Assembly (NCBI RefSeq): GCF_002356555.2
Contig: NZ_AP017372.2
Location: 620,001 to 684,000 of the forward strand
DNA: 64,000 bases
From: Halorhodospira halochloris
GTDB lineage: Bacteria > Pseudomonadota > Gammaproteobacteria > Nitrococcales > Halorhodospiraceae
Direction of reading: 5' to 3'
The number at the start of each line of letters is the position of its first letter. Position 1 is the first letter of the stretch. Shown here in pieces: positions 25,137-34,207 of the stretch. The notes under the pieces are model-generated. The model was not told the DNA's origin. It searched no databases and worked only from the letters and a program-made list of their open reading frames with translations. The translations under genes were made by a program, and so were the position numbers.

Positions 25137-26018
25137 ATGGCGGCCTTGGCGTGGGATCGCAGCGGCAGAGACTGGCCGCAGCGTGAAGCCAGTCGGTTTG
25201 TAGTAGCTGACGGAATAACCTGGCATGTCCAGGTGTATGGTTCTGGGCCAGTCGTTCTGTTGCTTCATGGGACGGCCGCGGCAACGCATTCATGGCGGCA
25301 TTTCGGCCCGGCCTTGAGCGCCAACTTTACTGTGGTTGCCATGGATTTGCCAGGCCACGGCTTCACTAGCACAGCTCAGCAAAGGTTGCCTGATTTGCAC
25401 CGCGTTGCTTATGGCGTAGCGCAACTGCTTGCTGAGTTGCAACTGGAGCCGAGCGTGGTAGTGGGCCACTCTTCAGGGGCTGCTATCGGCGCTCGTATGG
25501 CCCTCGATAGTTTGATCTTTCCGCGCTTGTTAATCGGTTTAAATGGCGCCTTTCTACCTTTCCCTGGGCTAGCCGGAATGCTCTTTCCTAACGCTTTGCG
25601 TCTGCTCAGTCTAGATCCTGTTTTGCCTTATTGGATCGCGTTGCGCGCTTACGAGCCGGGTTTTATCCGGCGGGTGATTGGCTACACGGGCTCATCAATA
25701 GATGAGTTTGGGGTCAAGCTATATCGGCGCCTTGCAGCTAAGCCGGCCCACGTTGCTGGGGCTATGGCAATGATGGCCGGAAGCCACGATGATCTGCACA
25801 AGCTGGCTAAGGACATAGCTCAATTGCGTTGTATGATTGTGCTGTTCGCTGCCGAGAGGGATGGTGCTGTGCCGCCAGGGCAGGCGGAGAGAATATGTTC
25901 TAGAGTTGAGAACTGTCGGGTCGAGCAGGTGCCTGGTCTAGGGCATCTCGCCCATGAAGAGCGTCCAGAGTGGATGGCTCAGCAGGTATTAGCCGCCTGG
26001 TCTAGGATCGCCAACTAA
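25137..26018 (+). CDS. bchO: alpha/beta hydrolase BchO
   Basis: A 293-residue alpha/beta hydrolase located directly after bchD, as bchO is in other photosynthesis clusters. It opens with DRSGRDWPQREASRFV, then VVLLLHGTAAATHSWRH, MDLPGHGFTS, and the nucleophile elbow VVGHSSGAAIG near residue 115; the His near 272 (GLGHLAHEERPE) completes a triad. BchO is thought to support magnesium chelatase, but the reaction is not known. The stop codon lies inside the first unit of an 11-nt tandem repeat. Confidence 0.88.
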   Translation: MAALAWDRSGRDWPQREASRFVVADGITWHVQVYGSGPVVLLLHGTAAATHSWRHFGPALSANFTVVAMDLPGHGFTSTAQQRLPDLHRVAYGVAQLLAELQLEPSVVVGHSSGAAIGARMALDSLIFPRLLIGLNGAFLPFPGLAGMLFPNALRLLSLDPVLPYWIALRAYEPGFIRRVIGYTGSSIDEFGVKLYRRLAAKPAHVAGAMAMMAGSHDDLHKLAKDIAQLRCMIVLFAAERDGAVPPGQAERICSRVENCRVEQVPGLGHLAHEERPEWMAQQVLAAWSRIAN

Positions 26019-26064
26019 GGGCCAACTAAGTGCCAACTAAGGGCTAACAAGGTTCAACTAGGGG
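26010..26064 (+). repeat. 11-nt tandem repeat at the end of bchO
   Basis: Five units of 11 nt: GCCAACTAAGG, GCCAACTAAGT, GCCAACTAAGG, then the degenerate GCTAACAAGGT and TCAACTAGGGG. The bchO stop codon TAA (26016-26018) is in the first unit. The array probably arose by slippage. No Rho-independent terminator is seen between bchO and crtI. Confidence 0.75.
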
Positions 26065-26117
26065 CGAGCTGAATTGCTGCAATTATATAAACATAATAAT
26101 TCATACAAGGTGTCGTG

Positions 26118-27635
26118 ATGTCGAACAGCCCCTCTTCAAGATCAAGCCGTGAGAGGCCGCATGCGATAGTCATCGGGAGCGGTTTTGGTGGCCTTGCGGC
26201 TGCGGTTCGTCTGGGAGCCAGAGGTTATCGGGTGACAGTTGTTGAGCGTCTCGATGCCCCAGGAGGACGTGCCTATGTGCATCAGCAGGATGGCTTCACC
26301 TTTGACGCTGGGCCTACCATAGTCACCGCGCCTTTCTTGCTGCGGGAGTTATGGGAGCTGGCTGGACGGGATTTCGATCAGGAGATAGATCTGCGCCTCA
26401 TGGATCCCTTTTATAGGGTCATGTTCCATGATGGATGTCAATTCGATTATAGCGGCGACCCGGCTAAGCTACGTCAAGAGGTGGCACGGTTGTCACCGCA
26501 GGATGTTGCGGGCTTGGAGCACTATAGCGAAGTTAGCCGGCAGATCTTTGAGGTTGGTTTTGAGCAGCTAAGTAACCAGCCGTTTGGCCACTGGAGCGAT
26601 ATGGCGAAGGTGTTGCCCGATTTGATACGGCTGCAAAGTTATCGCAGTGTCCACGGTCTAGTGTCGAGGTACGTCCGCGACCCACGCTTGCAGATGGTGC
26701 TCAGCTTCCACCCGCTCTTGATCGGGGGTAATCCCTTCTCGGTAACTTCGGTCTATTGCCTTATTGAGTACCTGGAGCAGCATTGGGGTGTCCATTATGT
26801 CATGGGCGGAACTGGGCGCCTGGTCAGCGGATTGGTAGATCTTATTGAGTCACAGGGTAACGAGATCCGTTATAACGCCGATGTGACCGCGATAACGCTA
26901 GATGGCCGGCGTGCCACAGGTATAGAGTTGGCGGATGGTGAGCGCATCAGTGCGGATATCGTGGTCTCCAATGCCGATGCGGCGTGGACCTACCGTAACA
27001 TGGTCCCCGAGTCTGCACGGCGGCGCTGGACCGATAACAAGCTCGATAGAATGCGCTACTCAATGGGGCTATTCGTCTGGTATTTCGGCACCAAGCACAA
27101 GTATAAGGATGTCAAGCATCATACGATACTCATGGGGCCGCGCTATAAAGAGCTTATTGAGGATATCTTCAAGCGCAAAATCCTTGCCGACGATTTTAGT
27201 CTCTATCTGCACCGTCCTACTGCAACCGATGACTCTGTCGCCCCTAAGGGGTGTGACACCTTCTATGCCCTCTCGCCGGTGCCCCATCTTGACTCCGGGG
27301 TAGATTGGCAAGAGCAAGCTGAGCCGTACCGGCAGGCGATTGCCGAATACCTCCAGGATCATCTGCTCCCTGACCTGGAGTCTCATTGCGTTACCTCGCG
27401 GGTTACGACCCCGCTTGATTTTCTCAACCGGCTGAAGGCTACTCACGGTTCGGCCTTCAGTATGGAGCCAGTTCTCCACCAGAGTGCCTGGTTCCGGCCG
27501 CACAACCGCAGTGAGGATGTGCAGAATCTCTATCTGGTAGGGGCAGGCACCCATCCTGGAGCGGGCCTGCCTGGTGTGCTCTCCTCAGCGCGGATTCTTG
27601 ATAAGGTGGTACCAGATGCTGGCTCCTTCGCCTGA
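26118..27635 (+). CDS. crtI: phytoene desaturase CrtI
   Basis: CrtI desaturates phytoene to neurosporene or lycopene. The ATG at 26118 follows AAGGTGTCGTG; a GTG one codon earlier is the alternative. The product has 505 residues. The FAD-binding motif VIGSGFGGLAAAVRLGARG is at about 15-35, with ERLDAPGGRAYVHQQDGFTFDAGPT-type continuation, and the C-terminal FAD motif LYLVGAGTHPGAGLPGVLSS near 470. The number of desaturation steps cannot be read from the sequence. The 3' end overlaps crtB by 20 nt. Confidence 0.94.
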   Translation: MSNSPSSRSSRERPHAIVIGSGFGGLAAAVRLGARGYRVTVVERLDAPGGRAYVHQQDGFTFDAGPTIVTAPFLLRELWELAGRDFDQEIDLRLMDPFYRVMFHDGCQFDYSGDPAKLRQEVARLSPQDVAGLEHYSEVSRQIFEVGFEQLSNQPFGHWSDMAKVLPDLIRLQSYRSVHGLVSRYVRDPRLQMVLSFHPLLIGGNPFSVTSVYCLIEYLEQHWGVHYVMGGTGRLVSGLVDLIESQGNEIRYNADVTAITLDGRRATGIELADGERISADIVVSNADAAWTYRNMVPESARRRWTDNKLDRMRYSMGLFVWYFGTKHKYKDVKHHTILMGPRYKELIEDIFKRKILADDFSLYLHRPTATDDSVAPKGCDTFYALSPVPHLDSGVDWQEQAEPYRQAIAEYLQDHLLPDLESHCVTSRVTTPLDFLNRLKATHGSAFSMEPVLHQSAWFRPHNRSEDVQNLYLVGAGTHPGAGLPGVLSSARILDKVVPDAGSFA

Positions 27636-28605
27636 TCCCCGGCTTGCTCCGCAGGAGCAACTCAGCGCCGAAGATCGCAATGCTTGTCGTGCCCTGCTGG
27701 CAACAGGTTCGAAAACATTTTTCGCCTCATCTTGGTTACTGCCGCGAGATCTGCGTGATCCTGCCACTGCTCTGTATGCATTTTGCCGCCTGGCGGATGA
27801 TGCAGTAGATCATGGTGATGGCGGGGTAGATGTTCTAGATGACCTGGATAGGCGGCTTGATGCTGTTTACGCCGGTGACCCATTTGATTATCACGCTGAC
27901 CGAGCATTTGCCTGGGCAGTGCACCACTATAGGATCCCTCGTGCACTGCCGGGAGCCTTGATCGAAGGGTTTTCCTGGGATGCAAAAGGGTGGCACTGTG
28001 ACTCCCTTGATGATCTGTTTGCTTATGCGGTTAGGGTGGCTGGCACTGTTGGCTTGATGATGTCACTGCTGATGCGGGTTAGGGATCCGCAGGTATTGGC
28101 AAGGGCATGTGATTTGGGCGTGGCTATGCAGCTGACCAACATAGTGCGCGATGTCGGCGAGGATGCCCGCAGCGATAGGATCTACTTGCCACGCCAGTGG
28201 TTGAGTCAGGCCGGGGTAGAGCCTGAGCGGTTGCTTGCCCAGCCTGAGTATACCCCGCAGCTGGGGCGGGTGGTGCAGCGTTTGCTAAAGCATGCGGATA
28301 TGCTTTACGAGCGCTCAATGGCCGGTGTGCAGGAGTTGCCTTGGCGCGCCCGAGGTGGTATATGCGCGGCGCGGCTGCTCTATGCGGAGATCGGTCGCGA
28401 AGTCGAACGGCGCGGCCTTGATTCGGTCAATCAGCGCGCAGTAGTCCCTGCACGGCGCAAGGCGGCTGTGTTGCTTAGGGTTGTCCCCGAGCTTGCCGCA
28501 TACCACCGTGGACTGGCTGTGCCGCCACTAGAGCAGGCCCGCGCGCTTATTGAGTCTGTCGAATCGTGTTGCCCTGATCCTGCCTTAGCGCCAACGGCGC
28601 GTTAG
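27616..28605 (+). CDS. crtB: phytoene synthase CrtB
   Basis: CrtB joins two geranylgeranyl diphosphates into phytoene. The ATG at 27616 (MLAPSPDPRL) is preferred to one at 27574 buried in crtI; it gives 329 residues. The two Mg-binding aspartate motifs are visible: FCRLADDAVDHGD near residue 55 and QLTNIVRDVGEDARSDRIYL near 172. The stop is next to the convergent crtC stop (4-nt overlap of coding ends). Confidence 0.93.
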   Translation: MLAPSPDPRLAPQEQLSAEDRNACRALLATGSKTFFASSWLLPRDLRDPATALYAFCRLADDAVDHGDGGVDVLDDLDRRLDAVYAGDPFDYHADRAFAWAVHHYRIPRALPGALIEGFSWDAKGWHCDSLDDLFAYAVRVAGTVGLMMSLLMRVRDPQVLARACDLGVAMQLTNIVRDVGEDARSDRIYLPRQWLSQAGVEPERLLAQPEYTPQLGRVVQRLLKHADMLYERSMAGVQELPWRARGGICAARLLYAEIGREVERRGLDSVNQRAVVPARRKAAVLLRVVPELAAYHRGLAVPPLEQARALIESVESCCPDPALAPTAR

Positions 28606-29675
28606 CTGCTGGCATCGCGAGGCATTCGCCAAGGCAGCATCCATTGGGTCGAACCGCGAACAAACCTATCCATTGATAGACTTTCATGGACAGCGGTCAG
28701 TTGCTTACCTTCTAGGGTAGTCTCCACTACTGAGCGTGAGTAGAACGGGGTGTCCTCTAAGGATCTGGTCACTTTTGCCGCCTTTGGCTCATCAGCGAAC
28801 ATTCGCCGCGGTATCCGCCACATTGTTTTGGGCAGTTCAACCGCAGTCGCAAGGCTGATCGGCCGAGGTTGCTGCTCGGGGCAGAGTTCGCAGGCAATTA
28901 CGTGCGCGTCCCCTTGCCGCGGTTGCGCGTCATAGATGACCACAGCTCCATCTTGGGTCTCAGCTCGTGACCACTGCCAGGCGCTAAAGCCATCCTCCAA
29001 GGGTTCATCACCAGCATTGGTATCTAGATAAGCACTCCCGCGCCAGCTCAATTGGGGTTCGTGCAGTTCCACCTCCATGCGCGCCTTTGGTGCTAAGGGC
29101 CGCCAGCGATGCAGTCCATTATGGTCAATCGTAAAGGTGTGGTTGTTGCTGCTTAAGGGGGTCAGACGAAAACTGCCACGTACATTGCCCGGCAAGGGCT
29201 TGGTGATCTCGTTGAATTCGCCGATTAGCTGATCACCTTCCCAGCGCAGCGAGCTTGGTCCAATTTGCAACTGCTGTTGGTGCTGTCCCAAGGCATAGCG
29301 ATCACGCTCTGTCATTGCCCATTTGCTGCGTCCGCAGCCATAAAGTGCCACATTGAAAGCACAATGATCGCGTGGATCGGTGCTCGCGCCAAGCTCCTGA
29401 CGTGTCCGTCGATAGTAAGGCGAGAAGACGCTACCGATGAAGGCTATAACCGTAATGCCATAGCGACCGTCATCGCTTAGGCCGTCCACATACCACCATG
29501 TGTAGCCCAGCGGCGGTACCTGGTAGCTGAAATCCGGTCGCCAGTCGCGTCGAGCACCTATTGCAGTTTGGTCGCCATGGTGGGGATCATCTTTGGCCTC
29601 GAGGGTGATATCCTTAGTAGTGTGGCGATCATCGGAGGTTGGCGTCGGTTGGTTAGTTGTCCGTGACGTTGACAT
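28602..29675 (-). CDS. crtC: carotenoid 1,2-hydratase CrtC
   Basis: CrtC adds water to the psi end of neurosporene or lycopene, giving 1-hydroxy carotenoids such as rhodopin. The product has 357 residues, with an N-terminal low-complexity Thr/Asp-rich stretch of about 45. YTWWYVDGLSDDGRYGITVIAFIGS-type and VFSPYYRRTR blocks, and GSAYLDTNAGDEPLEDGFSAW-type sequence near 215, are characteristic. No crtD, crtF or crtA is seen, so later spirilloxanthin-type steps must be elsewhere or absent. Confidence 0.9.
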   Translation of the reverse strand: MSTSRTTNQPTPTSDDRHTTKDITLEAKDDPHHGDQTAIGARRDWRPDFSYQVPPLGYTWWYVDGLSDDGRYGITVIAFIGSVFSPYYRRTRQELGASTDPRDHCAFNVALYGCGRSKWAMTERDRYALGQHQQQLQIGPSSLRWEGDQLIGEFNEITKPLPGNVRGSFRLTPLSSNNHTFTIDHNGLHRWRPLAPKARMEVELHEPQLSWRGSAYLDTNAGDEPLEDGFSAWQWSRAETQDGAVVIYDAQPRQGDAHVIACELCPEQQPRPISLATAVELPKTMWRIPRRMFADEPKAAKVTRSLEDTPFYSRSVVETTLEGKQLTAVHESLSMDRFVRGSTQWMLPWRMPRDASS

Positions 29676-29696
29676 ATCCCGGGTCCCTGTCTAGCG

Positions 29697-29721
29697 TACA
29701 TGTCTGTTGCGATACAATGTA
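29697..29721. promoter_or_regulatory. dyad operator-like site between crtC and crtE
   Basis: TACATGT, a 10-nt spacer, then ACAATGTA form an interrupted palindrome (one base gap) in the 77-nt divergent spacer. TGT and ACA half-sites recall PpsR/CrtJ operators, but the spacing here is 10, not the consensus 12. TACAAT at 29713-29718 could be the -10 box of crtE, in which case the dyad overlaps the promoter. Confidence 0.45.
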
Positions 29722-29752
29722 CTAGTTTTCACGCCGCCGTTGGAGGGGCTAA

Positions 29753-30628
29753 ATGGAACCGATTCAACGCATTGAGCGCGCACTAGAGTCGGCGGTGGCG
29801 AGGGCCGTCGCTGAACCGGCCCCCCCGCGGCTGGCGGAGGCCGTTCGCCATGCCGTCTTCGCGGGTGGTGCTCGGGTTAGACCGCGGCTCTGTCTTACCG
29901 TGGCAATGGCCTGCGGTGACGAGTCGCCTGAACTCGCTGATGCGGCCGCTGTAGCGATAGAGTTGATGCACTGCGCATCGTTAGTTCACGACGACTTGCC
30001 GTGTTTCGATGATGCGGCTACTCGCCGCGGCCAGCCATCAGTTCATGTTGCATATGGCGAGAGGTTAGCGGTACTTGCCGGCGATGCACTGATTGTCCAG
30101 TCGCTTGAGACATTGGCCCTGCAGATTAAGGAGTATCCGCAGCGTAGCGCCGATCTGCTAATGACGATAAGCCAAGCTACCGGCATGCCGCACGGCATTA
30201 CAGCCGGGCAGGCTTGGGAGTCGGAGCCAGAGGTTCCGGTTGCTGCTTATCATCAAGCCAAGACCGGTTCACTATTTGCTGCGGCGACTGTGGCCGGGGC
30301 TATTGCTGCCGGATCAGCGGATCAGGCCGACAGTTGGCGGCTGGTTGGTGAGCGTTTAGGCGAGGCCTACCAGGTTGCAGACGATCTGCGTGACGCGGTA
30401 GGTGCTGAGGAAGAGCTTGGCAAGCCTACTGGCCAGGATACAACTCACGATCTGCCCAGTGCCGTGCGTGAGCTGGGTATCAAGGGGGCCAAGCAGCGCC
30501 TCGATAACTTGGTTGAGCAGGCGGTTGGGGCCGTCCCCGAATGCGCTGGCGCTGAGCAGTTACGGGCTGGGATTATTGAGGAGATGGAGCGCGTACTGCC
30601 CAAAACCTTGAGCCGTAATGCCGCGTAA
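29753..30628 (+). CDS. crtE: geranylgeranyl diphosphate synthase CrtE
   Basis: This trans-isoprenyl diphosphate synthase of 291 residues supplies geranylgeranyl diphosphate for carotenoids and for the bacteriochlorophyll tail. The first aspartate-rich motif is HDDLPCFDDA near 82-91, and the second is YQVADDLRDAVG near 208. The long spacing of the first motif (DDxxxxD) is the bacterial type shared with IspA, so farnesyl synthase is possible in principle. The setting, divergent from crtC and upstream of bchC, favours crtE. Confidence 0.88.
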   Translation: MEPIQRIERALESAVARAVAEPAPPRLAEAVRHAVFAGGARVRPRLCLTVAMACGDESPELADAAAVAIELMHCASLVHDDLPCFDDAATRRGQPSVHVAYGERLAVLAGDALIVQSLETLALQIKEYPQRSADLLMTISQATGMPHGITAGQAWESEPEVPVAAYHQAKTGSLFAAATVAGAIAAGSADQADSWRLVGERLGEAYQVADDLRDAVGAEEELGKPTGQDTTHDLPSAVRELGIKGAKQRLDNLVEQAVGAVPECAGAEQLRAGIIEEMERVLPKTLSRNAA

Positions 30629-30712
30629 GGAGTGCTTGTCTGCGACCTAATCTCACCGGGCGGCGTATGTGCGCGCTTCGCCTTGACATCCCTGGGCGAG
30701 CGGTTAGGCTAC

Positions 30713-30747
30713 GCAGCCAAAGTGGAACTTTACACTGCAGCCAAAGT
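30713..30747 (+). repeat. direct repeat GCAGCCAAAGT upstream of bchC
   Basis: The 11-mer GCAGCCAAAGT occurs at 30713-30723 and 30737-30747, a period of 24 nt, immediately upstream of the bchC GTG start at 30765. The second copy lies about 17 nt from the start codon. It may bind a regulator or be a chance repeat. Confidence 0.4.
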
Positions 30748-30764
30748 AAATCGAGGGCGAAGTA

Positions 30765-31709
30765 GTGGAATCATCCGAATTGAGAGAAGCGCGAGCAGTC
30801 GTCTTTCAAGCCCCCCAGCAACTCGCGGTAGAGCGAGTATCCCTGATTGAGCCTGGACCTGAAGATGTAGTTGTCGATATCCATTACAGCGGCATCAGTA
30901 CTGGCACTGAGCGCCTGCTTTGGACCGGCACTATGCCCTATTTCCCGGGCCTCGGCTACCCCATGGTGCCTGGTTACGAGTCGGTCGGCAGAATAGCTCA
31001 GGCTGGCCCCTCGTCAGGGCGCAATGAGGGGGAGATGGTCTTCGTCCCCGGGTCGAGATCATTCGAGGATGTCCGGGGGGTTTTTGGTGGCGCGGCTTCG
31101 CGAGTGGTCATAAGCGGATCCAAGGCCCTGCCGGTGCCAGATCACTTGGGTGAGCGTGCAGTTTTGCTTGCCCTGGCGGCAACGGCCTGGCATGCAGTCG
31201 CACCGGCACCGCCAGATTTGATCGTGGGTCATGGGGTACTGGGCCGGCTGATGGCCCGCATAGGGGTGCTCCACGGCAATCCACCGACGGTTTGGGAGAC
31301 CAATGAGAAGCGCTTTGAGGGCGCTGTTGGGTATCAGGTAGTCGATCCCGATAGCGATGAGCGCCAGGACTATAAGCGCATCTGCGATGTCAGCGGTGAC
31401 AGCTCATTGCTGGATAAGCTTATCTCACGCCTGGGTAAGCAGGGCGAGGTTGTCCTCGCCGGATTTTACAGTCAGCGCCTCAGCTTTGAGTTTGCTCAGG
31501 CCTTTATGCGCGAGATTAGCATCCGTATTGCTGCTGAGTGGCAGCCAGAAGACCTAGAAGCCGTTATGACAAAAATCTGCTCCGGTGAGCTGGACCTTGA
31601 GGGGTTGATCACTCACCGACACGGATTCGAGGCGGCGGAGACCGCCTATCGGATAGCCTTTAATGATCCTGATTGTTTAAAGATGGTTCTCGACTGGAGA
31701 GAAGGTTGA
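30765..31709 (+). CDS. bchC: bacteriochlorophyllide a dehydrogenase BchC
   Basis: BchC oxidises the 3-hydroxyethyl group to the 3-acetyl group. The start is GTG at 30765 (MESSELREARAVVFQAP), 314 residues. It is a medium-chain dehydrogenase/reductase: GISTGTERLLWTGTMP near residue 45, MVPGYESVGRI near 74, and a nucleotide-binding HGVLGRLMARIG block near 152, where a Rossmann Gly-rich loop is expected. The stop overlaps the bchX start (TGATG). Confidence 0.92.
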   Translation: MESSELREARAVVFQAPQQLAVERVSLIEPGPEDVVVDIHYSGISTGTERLLWTGTMPYFPGLGYPMVPGYESVGRIAQAGPSSGRNEGEMVFVPGSRSFEDVRGVFGGAASRVVISGSKALPVPDHLGERAVLLALAATAWHAVAPAPPDLIVGHGVLGRLMARIGVLHGNPPTVWETNEKRFEGAVGYQVVDPDSDERQDYKRICDVSGDSSLLDKLISRLGKQGEVVLAGFYSQRLSFEFAQAFMREISIRIAAEWQPEDLEAVMTKICSGELDLEGLITHRHGFEAAETAYRIAFNDPDCLKMVLDWREG

Positions 31710-32638
31710 TGGGTGCCGAGCAGCCGCAGAGAGAAACGCAGATAATCGCAATATATGGTAAGGGCGGAATAGGTAAGAGTTTTACACTGTCCAACCTTTC
31801 TTACATGATGGCGCAGCAGGGCAAGAAGGTCCTGTTGATCGGTTGTGATCCTAAAAGCGATACCACTTCATTGCTTTTCGGTGGCCGGGCAACGCCAACC
31901 ATAATCGATACCTCGTCGCGCAAAAAGGCAGCTGGTGAGTCAGTAAGCATAAGTGATGTCTGTTTTAAGCGCGACGGCGTCTTTGCCATGGAGCTTGGCG
32001 GCCCTGAAGTAGGTCGCGGCTGTGGCGGGCGCGGCATAATCCATGGCTTTGAGATACTTGAGAATCTTGGCTTCCACGACTGGGACTTTGATTATGTCCT
32101 GCTAGATTTCCTAGGTGATGTCGTCTGCGGCGGTTTCGGCTTGCCGATTGCACGTGATCTGTGCCAAAAGGTCATTCTGGTAGGTGCAAACGACCTGCAG
32201 TCGCTCTATGTAGCCAATAACGTCTGCTCGGCGGTGGACTACTTCCGACGTTTGGGTGGCCACGTTGGTGTTGCCGGCCTGGTAGTTAACAAAGACGATG
32301 GGACCGGAGAAGCACAGGCTTTTGCCGAATCGGCGCAGATCCCGGTGTTATCTTCTATCCCTGCCGATGAAGAGATCCGCCGCAAGAGTGCTAACTATGA
32401 AATAGTCGGTTATCCAGGGGGTGACTGGGGGCCGTTGTTTGATCAGCTTGCCAAAAATGTCGCAGATGCCCCACCGGTAATGCCTAATCCCTTGGATCAC
32501 GAGGAACTGCTGGGGCTGTTCAAGAGCGAGGATGTTGGCCGCGATATAGAGTTAATCCCCGCTCAGCCCGAAGATATGTGTACCCATTCGGCGGGGGAGA
32601 AACCATCCCTTGAGATCGTCTACGACGAAGATCGGTGA
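31709..32638 (+). CDS. bchX: chlorophyllide reductase iron-sulfur ATPase BchX
   Basis: BchX is the NifH-like ATPase of chlorophyllide a oxidoreductase, which reduces the C7=C8 bond (BChl a) or forms the 8-ethylidene group (BChl b). The frame is open from 31673; the ATG at 31709, overlapping the bchC stop, gives 309 residues. The P-loop GKGGIGKSF is at about 19-27; cluster cysteines lie in GRGCGGRG (about 109) and VVCGGFGL (about 144). A 190-nt gap filled by a palindromic element follows. Confidence 0.94.
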   Translation: MGAEQPQRETQIIAIYGKGGIGKSFTLSNLSYMMAQQGKKVLLIGCDPKSDTTSLLFGGRATPTIIDTSSRKKAAGESVSISDVCFKRDGVFAMELGGPEVGRGCGGRGIIHGFEILENLGFHDWDFDYVLLDFLGDVVCGGFGLPIARDLCQKVILVGANDLQSLYVANNVCSAVDYFRRLGGHVGVAGLVVNKDDGTGEAQAFAESAQIPVLSSIPADEEIRRKSANYEIVGYPGGDWGPLFDQLAKNVADAPPVMPNPLDHEELLGLFKSEDVGRDIELIPAQPEDMCTHSAGEKPSLEIVYDEDR

Positions 32639-32648
32639 CTGTGGGGAA

Positions 32649-32793
32649 CCTCTAACAACTCCACCCTTGAGTCAAGCAGCTTCCCCGCGGTGGCAGATAC
32701 TGCACCATGGACAGTGCAATGAAGCCTCCAGGGCGGGATTGACGGCTTTCCCTGCAACGGGGCAGCCGCTTGGAGCGCGTGAGTTGTTAGCGG
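32649..32793. repeat. palindromic repeat element, copy D, between bchX and bchY
   Basis: Left arm CCTCTAACAACTC... (32649-32687) pairs with the right arm ending ...GAGTTGTTAGCGG (32758-32793). The core is in reverse orientation to copy A: the complement reads GCCGTCAATCCCGCCCTGGA then GGCTTCAT. The arms are less perfect than in copies A and C, suggesting an older insertion. It fills most of the bchX-bchY spacer. Confidence 0.75.
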
Positions 32794-32827
32794 CCCTCCG
32801 CAAGCCGCTGCACATTGGAGAAAGGAA

Positions 32828-34207
32828 ATGAGCGAGCGAGCGGGTCCTTATAATCAACCCCAAACTATGTGTCCTGCCTTCGGTTCGCTGCGTGTTGGTC
32901 TGCGCATGAGGCGAACTGCAACCGTAGCGGTTGGCTCGGCATGCTGTGTCTACGGGCTAAGCTTTACCGGCCACTTTTATGGTGCGCGGCGCAGCATTGG
33001 CTATGTTCCGTTTGATTCTGAATCATTAGTAACCGGTGGCTTGTTCGAGGATGTTCATCAGGCAGTTTACGAACTGGCCGATCCTCAGCACTACGATGCC
33101 ATAGTCGTTGTCAATCTCTGTGTTCCCAGTGCCTCAGGGGTGCCACTGCGGCTATTGCCGGAGTCGATCAATGGTGTTCGGGTGTTGCCTATCGATGTCC
33201 CCGGTTTCGCGGTGACTACTCACGCTGAGGCCAAGGATAAGCTTGCTGCAGCGATGCTTAAGTACGCACGAGCTGAAGCTGAAAGCGGTCCAGTAAAGGC
33301 CCCTCGCAGTGGGCGCTCGCAGATGCCCGTAGTGACCTTGCTCGGGGAGATGTTCCCTGGGGATGCCGTCAGTATCGGCAGGATGCTTGAGCCTATGGGG
33401 CTCGCCGTTGGTCAAGTCGTGCCTACTCGGGAATGGCGCGAACTATACGCTGCCCTTGACTGCCGGGTTGCGGCAGCCATCCATCCTCACTATACGGCCA
33501 CTATCGCCGAGCTAGAGGCTGCCGGGCGCAGTGCGGTGCCTTCAGCGCCGGTCGGTCGGGAAGGCACTGAGGCCTGGTTGGAGGCGGTTGGTAGTGCCTG
33601 CGGTGTCTCCTCGGAGGCAATCGAGGCGGCTAAAGCGGCTGCCCTGCCTGCTGTGGAGAAGGCAATTGCGGCTGCCCCGATCAAGGGTAAGGTAACCATC
33701 TCAGGTTACGAGGGATCGGAGTTGCTGGTGGCAAGATTGCTCGTTGAGTGTGGCGCTGAGGTCTGTTCCGTAAATACTGCCCTGCCGCATACGCCGTGGT
33801 CGGAGCCAGATCGCAAATGGCTCGAGGACTTGGGTATCCAAGTGCGTTTTAGGGCCACGCTCAAAGATGAAAGTGCCGCAATTGATAGACATAAACCGGA
33901 CTTGGCAATAGGTACTACCCCCTTAGCACAAAGGGCTAAGGAGCGGGCAATACCCGGGCTCTACTTTACCAACCTGATTTCAGCGCGGCCCTTGATGGGG
34001 ACTGCAGGACCAGGATCATTGGCTCACGTGATCAACGCCGCTATCGGCTACAAGGAGCGTTGTAACATCATGAACGATTTCTTCTCGGGGGTAGGGCAGG
34101 GTTCAACAGCGGGCATTTGGCCGCAGATACCGCATGCGCCATCAGCACACGTCAATCCTGCCGCATCATTAGCTGCTGAAGAAACTGGCAAAGGGGAAGG
34201 GAACTGA
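32828..34207 (+). CDS. bchY: chlorophyllide reductase subunit BchY
   Basis: BchY (459 residues) is the NifD-like subunit of chlorophyllide oxidoreductase with BchZ. Cysteines in [18 protein letters not shown] near residue 18 and [20 protein letters not shown]-type sequence near 40 are typical cluster ligands. [14 protein letters not shown] is a variable tail. GGAGAAAGGAA lies ahead of the ATG at 32828. It overlaps bchZ (TGATG-type junction). Confidence 0.94.
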   Translation: MSERAGPYNQPQTMCPAFGSLRVGLRMRRTATVAVGSACCVYGLSFTGHFYGARRSIGYVPFDSESLVTGGLFEDVHQAVYELADPQHYDAIVVVNLCVPSASGVPLRLLPESINGVRVLPIDVPGFAVTTHAEAKDKLAAAMLKYARAEAESGPVKAPRSGRSQMPVVTLLGEMFPGDAVSIGRMLEPMGLAVGQVVPTREWRELYAALDCRVAAAIHPHYTATIAELEAAGRSAVPSAPVGREGTEAWLEAVGSACGVSSEAIEAAKAAALPAVEKAIAAAPIKGKVTISGYEGSELLVARLLVECGAEVCSVNTALPHTPWSEPDRKWLEDLGIQVRFRATLKDESAAIDRHKPDLAIGTTPLAQRAKERAIPGLYFTNLISARPLMGTAGPGSLAHVINAAIGYKERCNIMNDFFSGVGQGSTAGIWPQIPHAPSAHVNPAASLAAEETGKGEGN

